Below, in pieces: positions 33,789 to 45,791 of a stretch of 64,000 nt of DNA. The first letter of the stretch is position 1, and each line of letters begins with the position of its first letter. Below the pieces are notes generated by a model, which was not told the origin of the DNA, did no database searches, and saw only the letters and a program-made list of their open reading frames with translations. The stretch is from Leptasterias polaris (taxonomy: Eukaryota; Echinodermata; Asteroidea; Forcipulatida; Asteriidae). The position numbers and the translations under genes were made by a program. The stretch lies in NCBI GenBank assembly GCA_037783415.1, contig JAZGTN010000052.1, positions 2,294,001 to 2,358,000 of the forward strand, given 5' to 3'.

Positions 33789-33815
33789 GGGGGGGGGGGG
33801 GGGGGGGCGGGGGGG
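33789..33815 (+). repeat. Poly-G tract
   Basis: A G run interrupted by a single C; a potential quadruplex former and sequencing-error hotspot. Confidence 0.8.
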
Positions 33816-33942
33816 AGGAAATGTTACTAATTGGTTGCATGAGTGTCAAGATGGCACTGTCAGGCCAGTTCCTGAACGTGTTCTCGCAGGTGTCGATTTA
33901 TGAAGCAAAATGTCAACTCCACTTTTGTTTTGAGGGAGGTAA

Positions 33943-34190
33943 CTTGATATATAAATCGAATTACACCGCGGAAATGAAGACGGAAATATCGTCTCTATCT
34001 CTGTTTCTGTTGAGGGTGGAAACCTTATTGGGCTATATCAAATTACATCGTGGAAATAAAGAACGGGAAATGTCGTCTCTATCTCTGTTTCTGTTGAGGG
34101 TGGAAACCATATTGGGCTGTATCAAGTTACACCGTGGAAATAAAGAACGGAAATAATAGTCTCTGCCTCCCTTTCGTTGAGGGCGTAAAC
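33943..34190 (+). repeat. About 80-bp tandem repeat, roughly 3 units
   Basis: Units share TCTCTATCTCTGTTTCTGTT, GAGGGTGGAAACC and TTACA(C/T)CG(T/C)GGAAAT. The middle two are most alike; the outer ones are diverged or truncated. Confidence 0.8.
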
Positions 34191-35677
34191 TCGCGGCTTC
34201 TTTCAAAAGTTTTTTTTGTCTTTGCTGATGGGGAAACACCCACTGTATTTATGAATCGTATAAAGGCCTATATGGGGAAAAAATCAAAGCTGGCTATACT
34301 ATTGTTTTTGTATTTTTGCATTGCTAATGTCTGTTATGGGTTAATTTATTGCCGCACTGTCTCCTCTCTGTACTTGATCTGTAATAATTTTAAACACTTT
34401 TTATTGTAACTATTGAGTGGTGTGTGTTCTAAAGTGGTTGTTTGTATTTTTATATATACTTTTCACACCAGGAAAAGGACTTTCATGTGCTTTTTAACGT
34501 GACTAATAAAAACTTTGAGTTGAATTGAATTTTGAATTATGAATAAACTCTTCAAGGAACATTATTTTAATAGTTTGTGTATGGACCATAATTTGTGTTT
34601 ACGAAAGGAGTGACAGTGTGCATTCCAGGACCTTTCTGGCAGGCAAGATACATCGTCATGAGGGACATTTTACATTTTGTACCCTAATTTCCAAACGCAT
34701 GTCAACAGTTTAAAAAGTAACAGCTGAACACGTTTTCAGATGTGGCTTCCTTCTTCCTATCAACAGTTTTGAGAGGACGTAGAGGTTTTTTTTAAAGACA
34801 CTGGATGTTATTATTTTTTTCAACCAGCTGCTTCGGAGAAACAAGCGAATTTGTAGCTTCAAACACATTATGAAAAAGTCGAAATGGCCATGACGTTTCG
34901 ACCCAACGCACAGCAGCGTCAACGTACAGCAGCGTCAACGTTTCTGACTTGTTACTTGATTAACGTGCCAGGCGTCGATGTTTGTCGGTTTTCTCCCAAC
35001 CAAACGTTATACAATCTGTGATAAAACATGAATATTTATAACACCTGTGAGCAAACATGAATATTCATAATACCTGTGTGTTCAAAACCTTTGGTGAAGA
35101 AATGAACTGATAACAATGGAGGGGCTATACCGGTATAGCTCAGTTCCGAGTCACCGGCTCCTCATTCTGCATAATTTATGTATAGGCCCTCCCAACAGTA
35201 CAACCTTTAGCATAACCTCAGCACTCATGATCTAGGAAGTGACTTCGATCTATAGAGCAAGTTTTCTTTACATTTTCTGTTATTTTGTTGTCGACCTTAC
35301 GCAAGTTGTTTCAATGCTGCTCTATCTTGACATACGCCCCGCCCAAACTAAGCACCGTAGTGGTACGTGACTCTGAAACCTGTCATCAGCGAGACGAGTG
35401 ACTGCAATTTGACTGGCGTGCCTTGATTGCTGCAAAACAGACCGATTTGGTGGTATGCCTTTACTTGCTCGATGGACAGTAGCTATATACCCGCACACAG
35501 TTCGCTGGGTTCAGTCGGAATAAGGTGGGTTTTGACTTGGGAGAGTAGCGGCCCAGACGGTTTCCAGGATTTGCATACACCTACGTCAATTCAATGGTGA
35601 GTTTGAGCAAATGATAAAGAATGTTCAGCTATTGAAACTTTTCTATAAGGGCCTAACTGAGAATTAACAATTTCATT

Positions 35678-36068
35678 TAAAGGGAGAGTATACTCTTGGT
35701 AATTACTCCACAGATAAATGACTATAAAAAACTTACTTTGGTAAGGAGCACTGGAGAGCTGTTGATAGGATTATAAAACATTGTTAGGAACGACCCCCTT
35801 TGAAGTAATGTAGTTTTAGAGAAAGACATATTTTTTCACAAACAAGTTTAATTCTGAGAAAGGCTGCAGGCATAAAGCCTTTCTCAGGCACCTAAAAGCA
35901 CACATTTCTATGCAATATGCGTGTTTTTCATTATTTTCTTGCATCACGATGACCAATTTAGCCCAAATTTTCACAGATTTGTTATAGTAATTTTGCATAT
36001 GTCGGGGCACACCAAGTGCATGAGGACACCGGTCTATCAATTACCAAAAGTATATACTCTGCCTTTAA
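35678..36068. mobile_element. MITE family A, copy 4
   Basis: TTTAAAGGGAGAGTATACTC at left and AAGTATATACTCTGCCTTTA at right, with the standard family A interior (GGAGAGCTGTTGATAGGATT, GATGACCAATTTAGCCC). Confidence 0.8.
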
Positions 36069-36293
36069 AACCCAGTCAGTCACACGCTGTAATGTTGGTT
36101 TCAATAACTCACGGTCATTTGTCCAATATGCCGTCATTTTCAAGAGCTGAAAAACAGGTGAATTAATTACATCCTAACCAAACACACGTTAAAGGAGTAG
36201 TTTCCACCACTGACCATTTTTGTAACATGTAAGTAATGCATGTGTAAAGTGTATATTCAATCTTACCAATGTTGTGCACACTCTTTTAAAGGC

Positions 36294-36760
36294 AGGATAC
36301 ACTTTTGGTAATATTGTCAAAGACCAGTATCCTCACTTGGTGTATCCCAACATTTATGCATAAAATAACAACCCTGTGAAAATTTGGGCTCATGATCAAT
36401 GGTCATCGAAGTTGCAAGAAAATAATGATAGAAAAACACCATGTTGCATAGAATTGTGTGCTTTCAAATGCCTGAGAAAGACTTCATGCCTGAAGCCTTT
36501 CTCAGATTCAAATATTTTAGTGAGAAATTATACCTCCATCTCAAAAACTACATTAGTTCAGAGGATGTCGTTTCTCACAATGTGTGTTGTGTTGTCATTT
36601 AGCCTTCGAGAAAGACTCTGCTAGGATCGAAACGTCAGGCCACTAACTAATTTTTGCAATGTTTTATACTGTCAGAAGCTCTCAGGTGCTCTTAAACCAA
36701 GTAAGTTTTTATGGTAATGTATTTCTTGAGTAATTACCAAAAGTGTCCACTACCTTTAAG
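36294..36760. mobile_element. MITE family A, copy 5, opposite orientation, with insertion
   Basis: The interior reads in reverse order (GACCAGTATCCTCACTTGGT first, AACCAAGTAAGTTTTTATGG last). An extra segment around 36600-36650 (CTAGGATCGAAACGTCAGGC) interrupts it. Confidence 0.75.
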
Positions 36761-36995
36761 AACAACGTACTGCAGGCAGGATTGATGATAATTATCGGAA
36801 GACAAATAAATTAAATTTCAATTTGAAAAGCTCACTTCAAAGTGTTTCTCGATACCAGTACTAATACTCCAGAGAAATGCTTCCATTTCGAAATTCTGCC
36901 AGAGTCAAGGAAATAATCATTATTCAATACAGCGCCTTATCTGGGTTATGAAAACCTCATTGTAGAACCCATCATAGATATAAATAACAACTCCC

Positions 36996-37161
36996 AATAC
37001 ACCGATCCATTAAGTCACGCCCATTTCTCATTGACCAATCACAACCGCAAAATCTGATCACTATTTGAGCCGTTTGGTGATCTTTGCACTAATGGTGATC
37101 GGGTTTCGCGGCTGTGATTGGTCAACTCGTAAGGAGGCGGGGCTTAATGGATCGATCTATT
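36996..37161. mobile_element. 166-bp hairpin element, copy 1
   Basis: Almost the whole element folds back on itself: CCGATCCATTAAG at left pairs with CTTAATGGATCGATC at right, and ACCAATCACAACCGC pairs with GCGGCTGTGATTGGT. The same 166-bp unit is at 49231-49396 with few differences. No coding capacity. Confidence 0.85.
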
Positions 37162-37204
37162 CCCTGTCTAGAAAGAGTTATGTCATGTGTACTTTATTTC
37201 TCTT

Positions 37205-40200
37205 ATAGTTGGGTCATCTGGTGCAATTCCGTGACCGTGGAGAGCGAAGGTTTGTTTCTCAGTGGATTTGTCTTCTGTGAAGGATAATTAAGCAAATTGG
37301 CGGGGGTGTCCCTCGCGAAAGTGTGGGCGGAATCCGTGAGAGCCCGAAATCCAAAATGGCCGCCGTCGGCCATTTTGAAAATTGCGTTTTCAATGGTTTG
37401 GTCTACAATACTGCTAAGTATATGATTTATGGGGTTTTGGGGGTCGGGGAATCCATTTTTGACGTCCACTTTATTTGACAAATTTTTGACCTTCAAATTC
37501 AAGATGGCTGTCGTTTTTCATCTCAAAAAGATTGTTTTTTTAAATTTGTCGTATAGTCTTCATGACTCCAATAAAAGCTCTGATCATGTGAAGTTGAGTG
37601 ATGGACAGTAAAACTACACAAAAGTCATCCAAGAGGTTAAAGTTACAGGTTATTGTTGATTCAACCTATGAAAATTGGCTCTCAATGGTCACAAAAGTAC
37701 TGGAATTCACCCAGCGAACTAATTGGTGAAATGTATGTATTGGAATACATAGGTATTCGTAATTTGTCAATACCAGACACCACCCAATGAAAGATTATGG
37801 TACAGGTACACCAAAGTTTAGGTAGGTAGTAAATTATTGGTCCTTGGGTTTTTTCCTATCACAAAAGTAATCTATTCAGGCAATAAATGACTGAGTAAAC
37901 TAAACATAAAGTACTATAATTGTCACCCGGTTGTTCAAGTACAACGTCTATAATAAAAGCAGGAAATTGTCCTCTGGTTACGGTACGGTTACAGTACTCA
38001 AGGACGTCTGACATGCCTGTTGTATTAACTCCAAACACCTGTCCATTATGGCTAACGTAACATTCAATTGGGTGGTGTCTAATTTTAATCTGTGGAAATT
38101 CTGTATTTACTCTGAATTTACTCGGGATTAGTAGGCACATGTGCATTACCTATTTCTTTTCAAGAAAGCTGTAAAAGCTTTGACTGGAAAAACGGGTTTA
38201 GTCCGGAACAAAATTCCAGATAATTTCAGACTCAAGACCTTGTACAGTCAACTAGACCTACTACATACCATGATTTTTAATAACACCTTAGGATGGTCAA
38301 GGTGGGATCTACCTAATTCAGTAAACTCAAACAGAATTTGGTACCAGCGCATTTTACTACTACTTTACGGTGTAAAAACAAAAACAAAACAAAAACAAGC
38401 TACTTCATAAACAAAAAAATCCACTATTAAAGTAATACATTTTGTTCTAGTACTGTTGATATTTATTGATGTTGTGGGTCATGATGACATTTTGTGGGAT
38501 ACCAGCAAGTAAATGTATCGGCTTACGCATAACGGAACATAGCGATCATTTGCATTGTCTGATGTTTGCAGAGCCACAGTACGTGCAAATTTAGTTTTAC
38601 AGATGCAATTTTTCGAATAAAACCAGAAGTATCTCGAGTTCGCTACAAGAAAATTCTATGGATCATTCACTTTTAAAAAGAAAATGTAATCTTTTTAAAT
38701 CATGAATGGTATGAGTTATTTGTAGTTGGGAACAAACGGCTTCTTGAAACTAAATATTTTCTCTTTCCATTGGTGTAACATAATCATGCGCAGTGTGGGT
38801 GCACACAATGTGCACGCACACACACCGCGTATTCTGATCTGACCTCTAAAGTAATAACACATGATATGAAACAGTTTTTTCCATTGGTTATGATTTTCTG
38901 TCCCGTAAAAAAGGGCAATTGATTCAAATTAACCAATCATCTTTTATGTTACACCAATGGAAAGAGAAAATATTTAGTTTCAAGAAGCCGTTTGTTCCCA
39001 ACTACAAATAACTCATACCATTCATGATTTAAAAAAGATTACATTTTCTTTTTAAAAGTGAATGATCCATAGAATTTTCTTGTAGCGAACTCGAGATACT
39101 TCTGGTTTTATTCGAAAAATTGCATCTGTAAAACTAAATTTGCACGTACTGTGGCTCTGCAAACATCAGACAATGCAAATGATCGCTATGTTCCGTTATG
39201 CGTAAGCCGATACATTTACTTGCTGGTATCCCACAAAATGTCATCATGACCCACAACATCACGCTATGTTCCGTTATGCGTAAGCCGATACATTTACTTG
39301 CTGGTATCCCACAAAATGTCATCATGACCCACAACATCAATAAATATCAACAGTACTAGAACAAAATGTATTACTTTAATAGTGGATTTTTTTGTTTATG
39401 AAGTAGCTTGTTTTTGTTTTGTTTTTGTTTTTACACCGTAAAGTAGTAGTAAAATGCGCTGGTACCAAATTCTGTTTGAGTTTACTGAATTAGGTAGATC
39501 CCACCTTGACCATCCTAAGGTGTTATTAAAAATCATGGTATTGGTATGTAGGTCTAGTTGACTGTACAAGGTCTTGAGTCTGAAATTATCTGGAATTTTG
39601 TTCCGGACTAAACCCGTTTTTCCAGTCAAAGCTTTTACAGCTTTCTTGAAAAGAAATAGGTAATGCACAGTGCCTACTAATCCCGAGTAAATTCAGAGTA
39701 AATACAGAATTTCCACAGATTAAAATTAGACACCACCCAATTGAATGTTACGTTAGCCATAATGGACAGGTGTTTGGAGTTAATACAACAGGCATGTCAG
39801 ACGTCCTTGAGTACCTAACCGTACCGTAACCAGAGGACAATTTCCTGCTTTTATTATAGACGTTGTACTTGAACAACCAGGTGACAATTATAGTACTTTA
39901 TGTTCAGTTTACTCAGTCATTTATTGCCTGAATAGATTACTTTTGTGATAGGAAAAAACCCAAGGACCAATAATTTATTACCTACCTAAACTTTGGTGTA
40001 CCTGTACCATAATCTTTCATTGGGTGGTGTCTGGTATTGACAAATTACGAATACCTATGTATTCCAATACATACATTTCACCAATTAGTTCGCTGGGTGA
40101 ATTCCAGTACTTTTGTGACCATTGAGAGCCAATTTTCATAGGTTGAATCAACAATAACCTGTAACTTTAACCTCTTGGATGACTTTTGTGTAGTTTTACT

Positions 40201-40604
40201 GTCCATCACTCAACTTCACATGATCAGAGCTTTTATTGGAGTCATGAAGACTATACGACAAATTAAAAAAACAATCTTTTTGAGATGAAAAACGACAGCC
40301 ATCTTGGATTTGAAGGTCAAAAATTTGTCAAATCATCAAGTGGACGTCAAAAATGGATTCCCCGACCCCCAAAACCCCATAAATCATATACTTAGCAGTA
40401 TTGTAGACCAAACCATTGAAAACGCAATTTTCAAAATGGCCGACGGCGGCCATTTTGGATTTCGGGCTCTCACGGATTCCGCCCACACTTTCGCGAGGGA
40501 CACCCCCGCCAATTTGCTTAATTATCCTTCACAGAAGACAAATCCACTGAGAAACAAACCTTCGCTCTCCACGGTCACGGAATTGCACCAGATGACCCAA
40601 CTAT
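37205..40604. repeat. Giant inverted repeat (palindrome), arms about 1.6 kb
   Basis: The left arm 37205-38783 is the reverse complement of the right arm 38944-40604 at very high identity, with a 160-bp spacer. The outer boundary is ATAGTTGGGTCATCTGG versus CCAGATGACCCAACTAT. The right arm is longer mainly because of a 78-bp tandem duplication (39184-39261 and 39262-39339) that the left arm lacks. Other small differences exist, for example near 38245 versus 39545. Short frames in the arms (37859-38146, 38141-38410 and their mirror images) match no protein I know. No transposase is visible. Confidence 0.93.
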
Positions 40605-40619
40605 TACGTGACTAACTCT

Positions 40620-40850
40620 TTACTCCATGTTTACACATCTGGCTTTTTGTGAAATGTTGATGTTTGTGCTTTTTGAAGTGTGGTTGTGTAAAAGATTTTT
40701 GTTTGTTTTTTGCTATGTATAATTATAGTTGTAAAACAACAATTTGCTTTATTGTAAACAAGGTCATTTCAGCCACCTGTGTGGCTGTCAACCATGTATT
40801 TGAATTAATAAGCCGGAATAATAAAATAATAACAATTTGTTAAAGTCTTT
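40620..40850 (+). repeat. Retroposon-like 3' tail repeat, copy 1
   Basis: ATCTGGCTTTTTGTG, AAGGTCATTTCAGCCA, AACCATGTATTTG and an AATAATAAAATAATAA end. The same order occurs at 48630-48805. Looks like the 3' end of a retroposon; immediately follows the giant palindrome. Confidence 0.6.
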
Positions 40851-42329
40851 GAAGGTTCCATTAGCACAGGCCTGAAATTACCCCGATTTAAACGTGCACA
40901 AATTCGATGGAAAAACACAAGTTGTTTTTTAGTTGTTTTCACGGAAGCGTAACCCACCAAATTTGACGGCACTTTTCACAGCTTGATTATAACACACACA
41001 ATAATGGACATTTTATATTCAAGCCGGTTCAATTTAATGTTATATTTTATTTCCATACTCAAAATTATAAAAGACAGAATAATTATTGTAGACACAAATT
41101 ATAGCAGTGCAATACAAGCAAAGAGTATTCAGAATGTACCGGTGATGAGCCAATAATACAGATAATGCCCCCAAAATAACGACAAACTTCTAGCTAGAAT
41201 CAAAACTAGAAAAAATAGTAATGCGCAACACCTAAAAGATTCATATTGTTGTGTGAAATTGACCGATGATAATGATAATGACGATAGCGAGGAGGCTTTT
41301 CAAATAAGTCGATGCTTGTGGGGAACAGCCCTAGACATAGTATAAAAACAATCAACAAAGACAACAAAAATGAAAAGAAAAACGGACAGGAGAGAATGTA
41401 TAATGTACCGGTGATGAGCTAATTATACAGTAAAGCCCCCAAATAAAGACAAATTACAGCTGGAATCAAAAGCATCAAAAGAGTAATGCGCAACACCTAA
41501 TAGGAATATACTCTACCGCGCATAACACAAAATAACAAAAAGAGATGCATAGCAAAAAATACAAGCTATACTCTTAAACCGATAAAAGTAAGTTTTTTAA
41601 TGGTCATTGATTTTTGGAGTAATAACCTGCCTTTAACAGATGTGGCCTTATTGTAACGTACTGTTTTTATGTTCCAAAAGTTCAGTGTGTTTTCGGTGAT
41701 ATTTGCATCTTCAGAATGTGTCCGGAAACTAGATTATTCCTCTTCCATCTGGAACTCGTCTTCTAAAGCACAACATCTTATATGGTAAAATGGGTCACAG
41801 ACCTAATTACTATATAGGCTACCGTGCTATAACAGTTCTCTAAGAAGTCACTGCCCCACCAAAAGTACATCAAGGAATATATCATTGACATTTGGACGAG
41901 TTAAATTCATTCCAATACCGCGGTTTTCGGTAAACGCACACTTTTTAAACAGCCGGTGAAAACGTCAATGAAGCGGTCAAGTTTTCCAAGAAAACACATC
42001 AAGTTTGTTTTCTGGGGGTTCTGTTTTTCCGTTTTTGTTTTATTTTGTTGGTTGGTGTGTTTATTGTGAAAAACATTCGAATTACAGCAGCTGATAGGCC
42101 GAAACAAATTCAATTTTACAAATGTTAAGGTTATACAGTAAAATTATCAAATACAAAATTATTCAAAGTGAGGAATCAAAAAGTGTACAATACAAATAAA
42201 GGTTTAAAAAGGCAAACGGGCCAATTGTTTTGTATTTTGCTCAGTCAGGGATTTAGTTTGTTTACGTCCATGTCTTCTCCGATTTCTTACGGAAATGTGT
42301 ATTGGTGTCAAATTTATTATTTCATTAAT
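40851..42329. other. Intergenic, no gene recognised
   Basis: AT-rich. A phrase (GAATGTACCGGTGATGAGCC and following) at 41131-41240 is partly repeated at 41395-41500, suggesting an old local duplication. No open frame of note. Confidence 0.4.
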
Positions 42330-42620
42330 TAATTAATTCTGGTTGTGAAGTTAAGAACTCTCATGCAGAAAAGCAAACTTAATCACTGTAATAGCCAAGA
42401 ATATGGAAGAAGACAAAGAAGGACATTTCAGTTTTAGATGTGGGAGGAAAACCCCAGAGAAATATTCAAGGGAAAACCCACACAATCAGAGACTAAAAAC
42501 CCAATCAACATAGTGACTCCGGCAGGATTCGAACCGGGGTCCTATAGAGGTGCATGGAAGGCGAGGAAAAATACCACTAAACGCCAACACAACCCGAGCA
42601 CTCGTTACTACATCATACAG
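42330..42620 (-). mobile_element. Second SINE family, copy 1 (tRNA-like head)
   Basis: Reading on minus, a tRNA-like head includes GGTTCGAATCCTGCCGGAGT. The body includes (plus) TTAATTCTGGTTGTGAAG, TTTCAGTTTTAGATGTGGGA and GGAAAACCC. The same order is at 54050-54330 in SLCO intron 1. Confidence 0.72.
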
Positions 42621-43165
42621 AAGAAAAAGAATAAGTGGGGTGTGAGAACTGAAATCATGTGTTATTTGTTTTTCCCCCAATCATTATCCTAGACAATGCG
42701 CATATATGATTGATCGGTTGCTATCGACAAAACAATCGGTATCAATTCAATATGAACATGATCCGTTCCAATCTGGAAGCTCACTGATTCTAAAGTTCAT
42801 ACCAGTCTCAATCACAATGGGAGAGTTTTCTTCCAACATGCTACCAGTGCCAATGCTACCACTACCAGTGCCAATGAAATGCCGTCAGAGGAACCCGTGA
42901 TTCACCAGTATTGTCGCGTTCGATAACGGTCCGAGCCTGATAGAAATGTACACAAAATCACTGACAAAAAGTAAATTTTGGTCTGAAAAAAAAATATATA
43001 TATAATTAGCTGTTGAAAATTGCTTCCCAACCAAAGGACCTGTAGGATATGAATCGGGGATTTCTTTTTTAATGCACTGCATGTGTCTATCAGTGTATGA
43101 TTGATTTGAAACTTTGCATGGTGGGAGTACAATCAGGTGAGGTTTGCCGTGACACCATGTGCATA

Positions 43166-43307
43166 AATCTCTTTAGTGGTGAGTCTGAGAAGAATCGGTG
43201 GTTTGACAACTTGACGTTTCGATTGTCTTCAGTATGCTCTAAGATGATCAGAGTTGTCAAACCACCGGTTCTTCTCAGAACCACCACTACTCACAAGAGA
43301 TTTTAAC
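43166..43307. repeat. Inverted repeat element, about 50-bp arms
   Basis: GAATCGGTGGTTTGACAACT at left and AGTTGTCAAACCACCGGTTC at right, with further pairing of AAATCTCTTTAGTGG and CACAAGAGATTT. About 40 bp of loop. Confidence 0.7.
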
Positions 43308-43921
43308 CAAAGTGTTACCGCAAACCTAGACTGGTTCTGTGTATCATTTTACTAGTCATATCTTTGCATATAATAGTAGAAGTGATCAATGGTAACATGG
43401 TATGAGTTCACGAGATAAAAAAACAAAAACCACTAACGACGAAGCACGGACATATTTCAACTTCAGTTCAGTGAGAATAAAAAAAAGGAGAGAATAGAAA
43501 AGAAAAAACAATAAGAATGCGAAAGGCACAAAAAAGCGTGGGTGTATACATGAAAGCATAGTACCATAACGGCATGAAGTCGACCGTCGAGAAAAAGAAA
43601 AGAAAAAAGAAAGAAACAAATTATAAAAGAGCGATTTCGACAATTATAAAACAGTTTGATCACGTACCTCCACTTTCACCGCCGCACGAGAACTGGGCAT
43701 GGAGTGTGGCAACGAGCATTCTATACAGGTTATAAGTTTGTTACCAATGTGTATAAGAAATCAAAACTGACTATAGGAGAGATGGTTCAAGCAGAACACT
43801 GTATGAAATCTCCCGGGAATTGACTCGTAGCCAAAATTCGGGGGTGCATGTCAGACCCGTTTTCAAATTTTTGGATTCCGTGGAAAAATGTCATGGTGGT
43901 AGACAAAGAATTTTCTTTTGC

Positions 43922-44299
43922 TTAAAGGCACTGAACACGTTTGGTAATTACTCGAAACAAATATTAGCTTAAAAACTTACTTGGTAACAAGCAACGGAGA
44001 GCTGTTGATAGTATAAAACATTGTAGGAAACGACTCCCTCTGAAATAACGTAGTTTTTGAGAAAGAGGTAATTTCTCACTAAAATAATAAAAGACTTCAT
44101 GCATGAAGTCTTTTATTCCTATCTGAAAGCACACTAATTTGTACAACAAGGATGTTTTTTCTTTCATCATTTTCTTGCAACTTCAATGACCAATTGAGCC
44201 CAAATGTTCACAGGCTTGTTATTTTATGCATATGTTGGGATACACCAAGTGAGAATACTGGTCTTTGACAATTACAAAACGTGTTCAGTGCCTTTAAGA
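43922..44299. mobile_element. MITE family A, copy 6
   Basis: TTAAAGGCACTGAACACGTT to AACGTGTTCAGTGCCTTTAA, about 378 bp with nearly perfect ends. Likely a young copy. Confidence 0.87.
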
Positions 44300-44368
44300 C
44301 ACCGAAATATGCTGTAAACATACCACCATGAAAATGGGCAGAGGCCACAAAATTCACAACGCCGATTA

Positions 44369-44750
44369 GAGGGAGTGATACATTTGGTAATACTCCCAAA
44401 ATATGATGACCATAAAAACTTACTTGGTATAAGAAGCACCGCAGCTGTTTTTAAGGTATAACACTTTGAGACAAGATTTCCTTCTAAGGAATGTGGTTTT
44501 AGAGAGGGCATTCAAAAAAGTGTCAATTTGTGAAACGTTTCTGCATGACGTTTCTCAGATTAAGTATTCCAATTAAGGATTATTCTTCCTGCGTGGACAT
44601 AACCGTCCAAATTTTCGTTGATATCTCAAAAACGCTACTACACCTTTTGATATGAAGCTTCCACAGGTTAGTTTTATTGTATATACCTACATTTATATAG
44701 GATTAAAACAATCGAACGGTTCAAAAAACCAAAAGGACTTTGCCTTTAAA
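44369..44750. mobile_element. MITE family B, copy 2
   Basis: ACATTTGGTAATACTCCC at left, GGACTTTGCCTTTAAA at right; interior TTATTCTTCCTGCGTGGACA and GATATCTCAAAAACGC are shared with 50638-51030. Confidence 0.75.
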
Positions 44751-45450
44751 GCATCCCCAAAAATAATAATAACTTTGAAAATTAATAAGATCGATAAAAA
44801 AAAAGCTTTGAAAATATTGCTTCTGGTTTGAGCTAACACAACAAGTAACGGATGTTCTTTGTGACGGGTTCCGTGATAGTTTTGGCCTCAGTAGAAAAAT
44901 GTCCTGTAAAGGAGCTTTATGGAATTTGGTCTGGGTCATTCTAATTCGGAACCATAGGAACCCAAATTCCGGATGAAAACTTCCAGATAGTGTGTCTGTA
45001 TATCGTATATTTAGATGAGGTTTATCCGATGCCCTACTAGTGTCGTAATGAATAACAATCTTATTGATAAAATCTTTTTAAAAGCACAAACAAACAAAAC
45101 CGTATGATGCAGTGACCTTGTGCGATTTCTTCTCCGGCCTATAGCTGTGCAAAAATCAAGCCTGCAGGAAGTTCTTGTAACCATTGTGATCACTTGGTCT
45201 TTGTCTTATTTCAAGTTTGTCTACCCTCAAGTTTCGATTGTCACCAAGGTCAACTACACATCATTACAATAATGATCTTGAGGGAATATTATTCAAAACC
45301 TCGGATAAATCCTGCCTCGTAGCGCAAACAAGTCATAATTGTGTTTTTCAGAAGCCAACGAAGAAAACACCGTTCCGTTTTTGATGTTTTTTGTAGCCGT
45401 TTTACGTTTTTGTTCCTTTTACGTGGGCTTATAATTTCTCTTCGTCTTGA

Positions 45451-45791
45451 ATGCAGGATATACTCCACAAGGTAATGACTATAAAAACTTACTTGTTAAG
45501 GAGCACTGAGCTGTTGATATTATAAAACATTGTTAGAAACGACCCCCTTTGAAGTAATGTACTTTTAAATCTAAGAAAGGCGTCAGGCATGAAGCCTTTC
45601 TCAGGCATCTGAATGCACACAATTCGATGCAAGAAGGGTGTTTCTTTCTTTCATTATTTTCTTGCAACTTTGATAACCGATTGAGCCCAAATTTTCACAG
45701 GTTTGTTATTTTATATTGAGAACTTGGGATACACCATGTGAGAAAACTGGTCTTTATCAATTATCAAAAGTATAACATCCTGCCTTGAAAG
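45451..45791. mobile_element. MITE family A, copy 7 (eroded ends)
   Basis: GGTAATGACTATAAAAACTT, GAGCTGTTGATATTATAAAA, TTGCAACTTTGATAACCGAT, TTCACAGGTTTGTTATTTTA, then CTGCCTTGAAA. Confidence 0.7.

Noticed and set aside
37859..38410. Open frames inside the palindrome arms (also mirrored at 39396-39668 and 40304-40615)
   Set aside because: They appear in both arms because the arms are inverted copies. They lack recognisable domains and splice logic, so mirrored presence is not independent support for coding.
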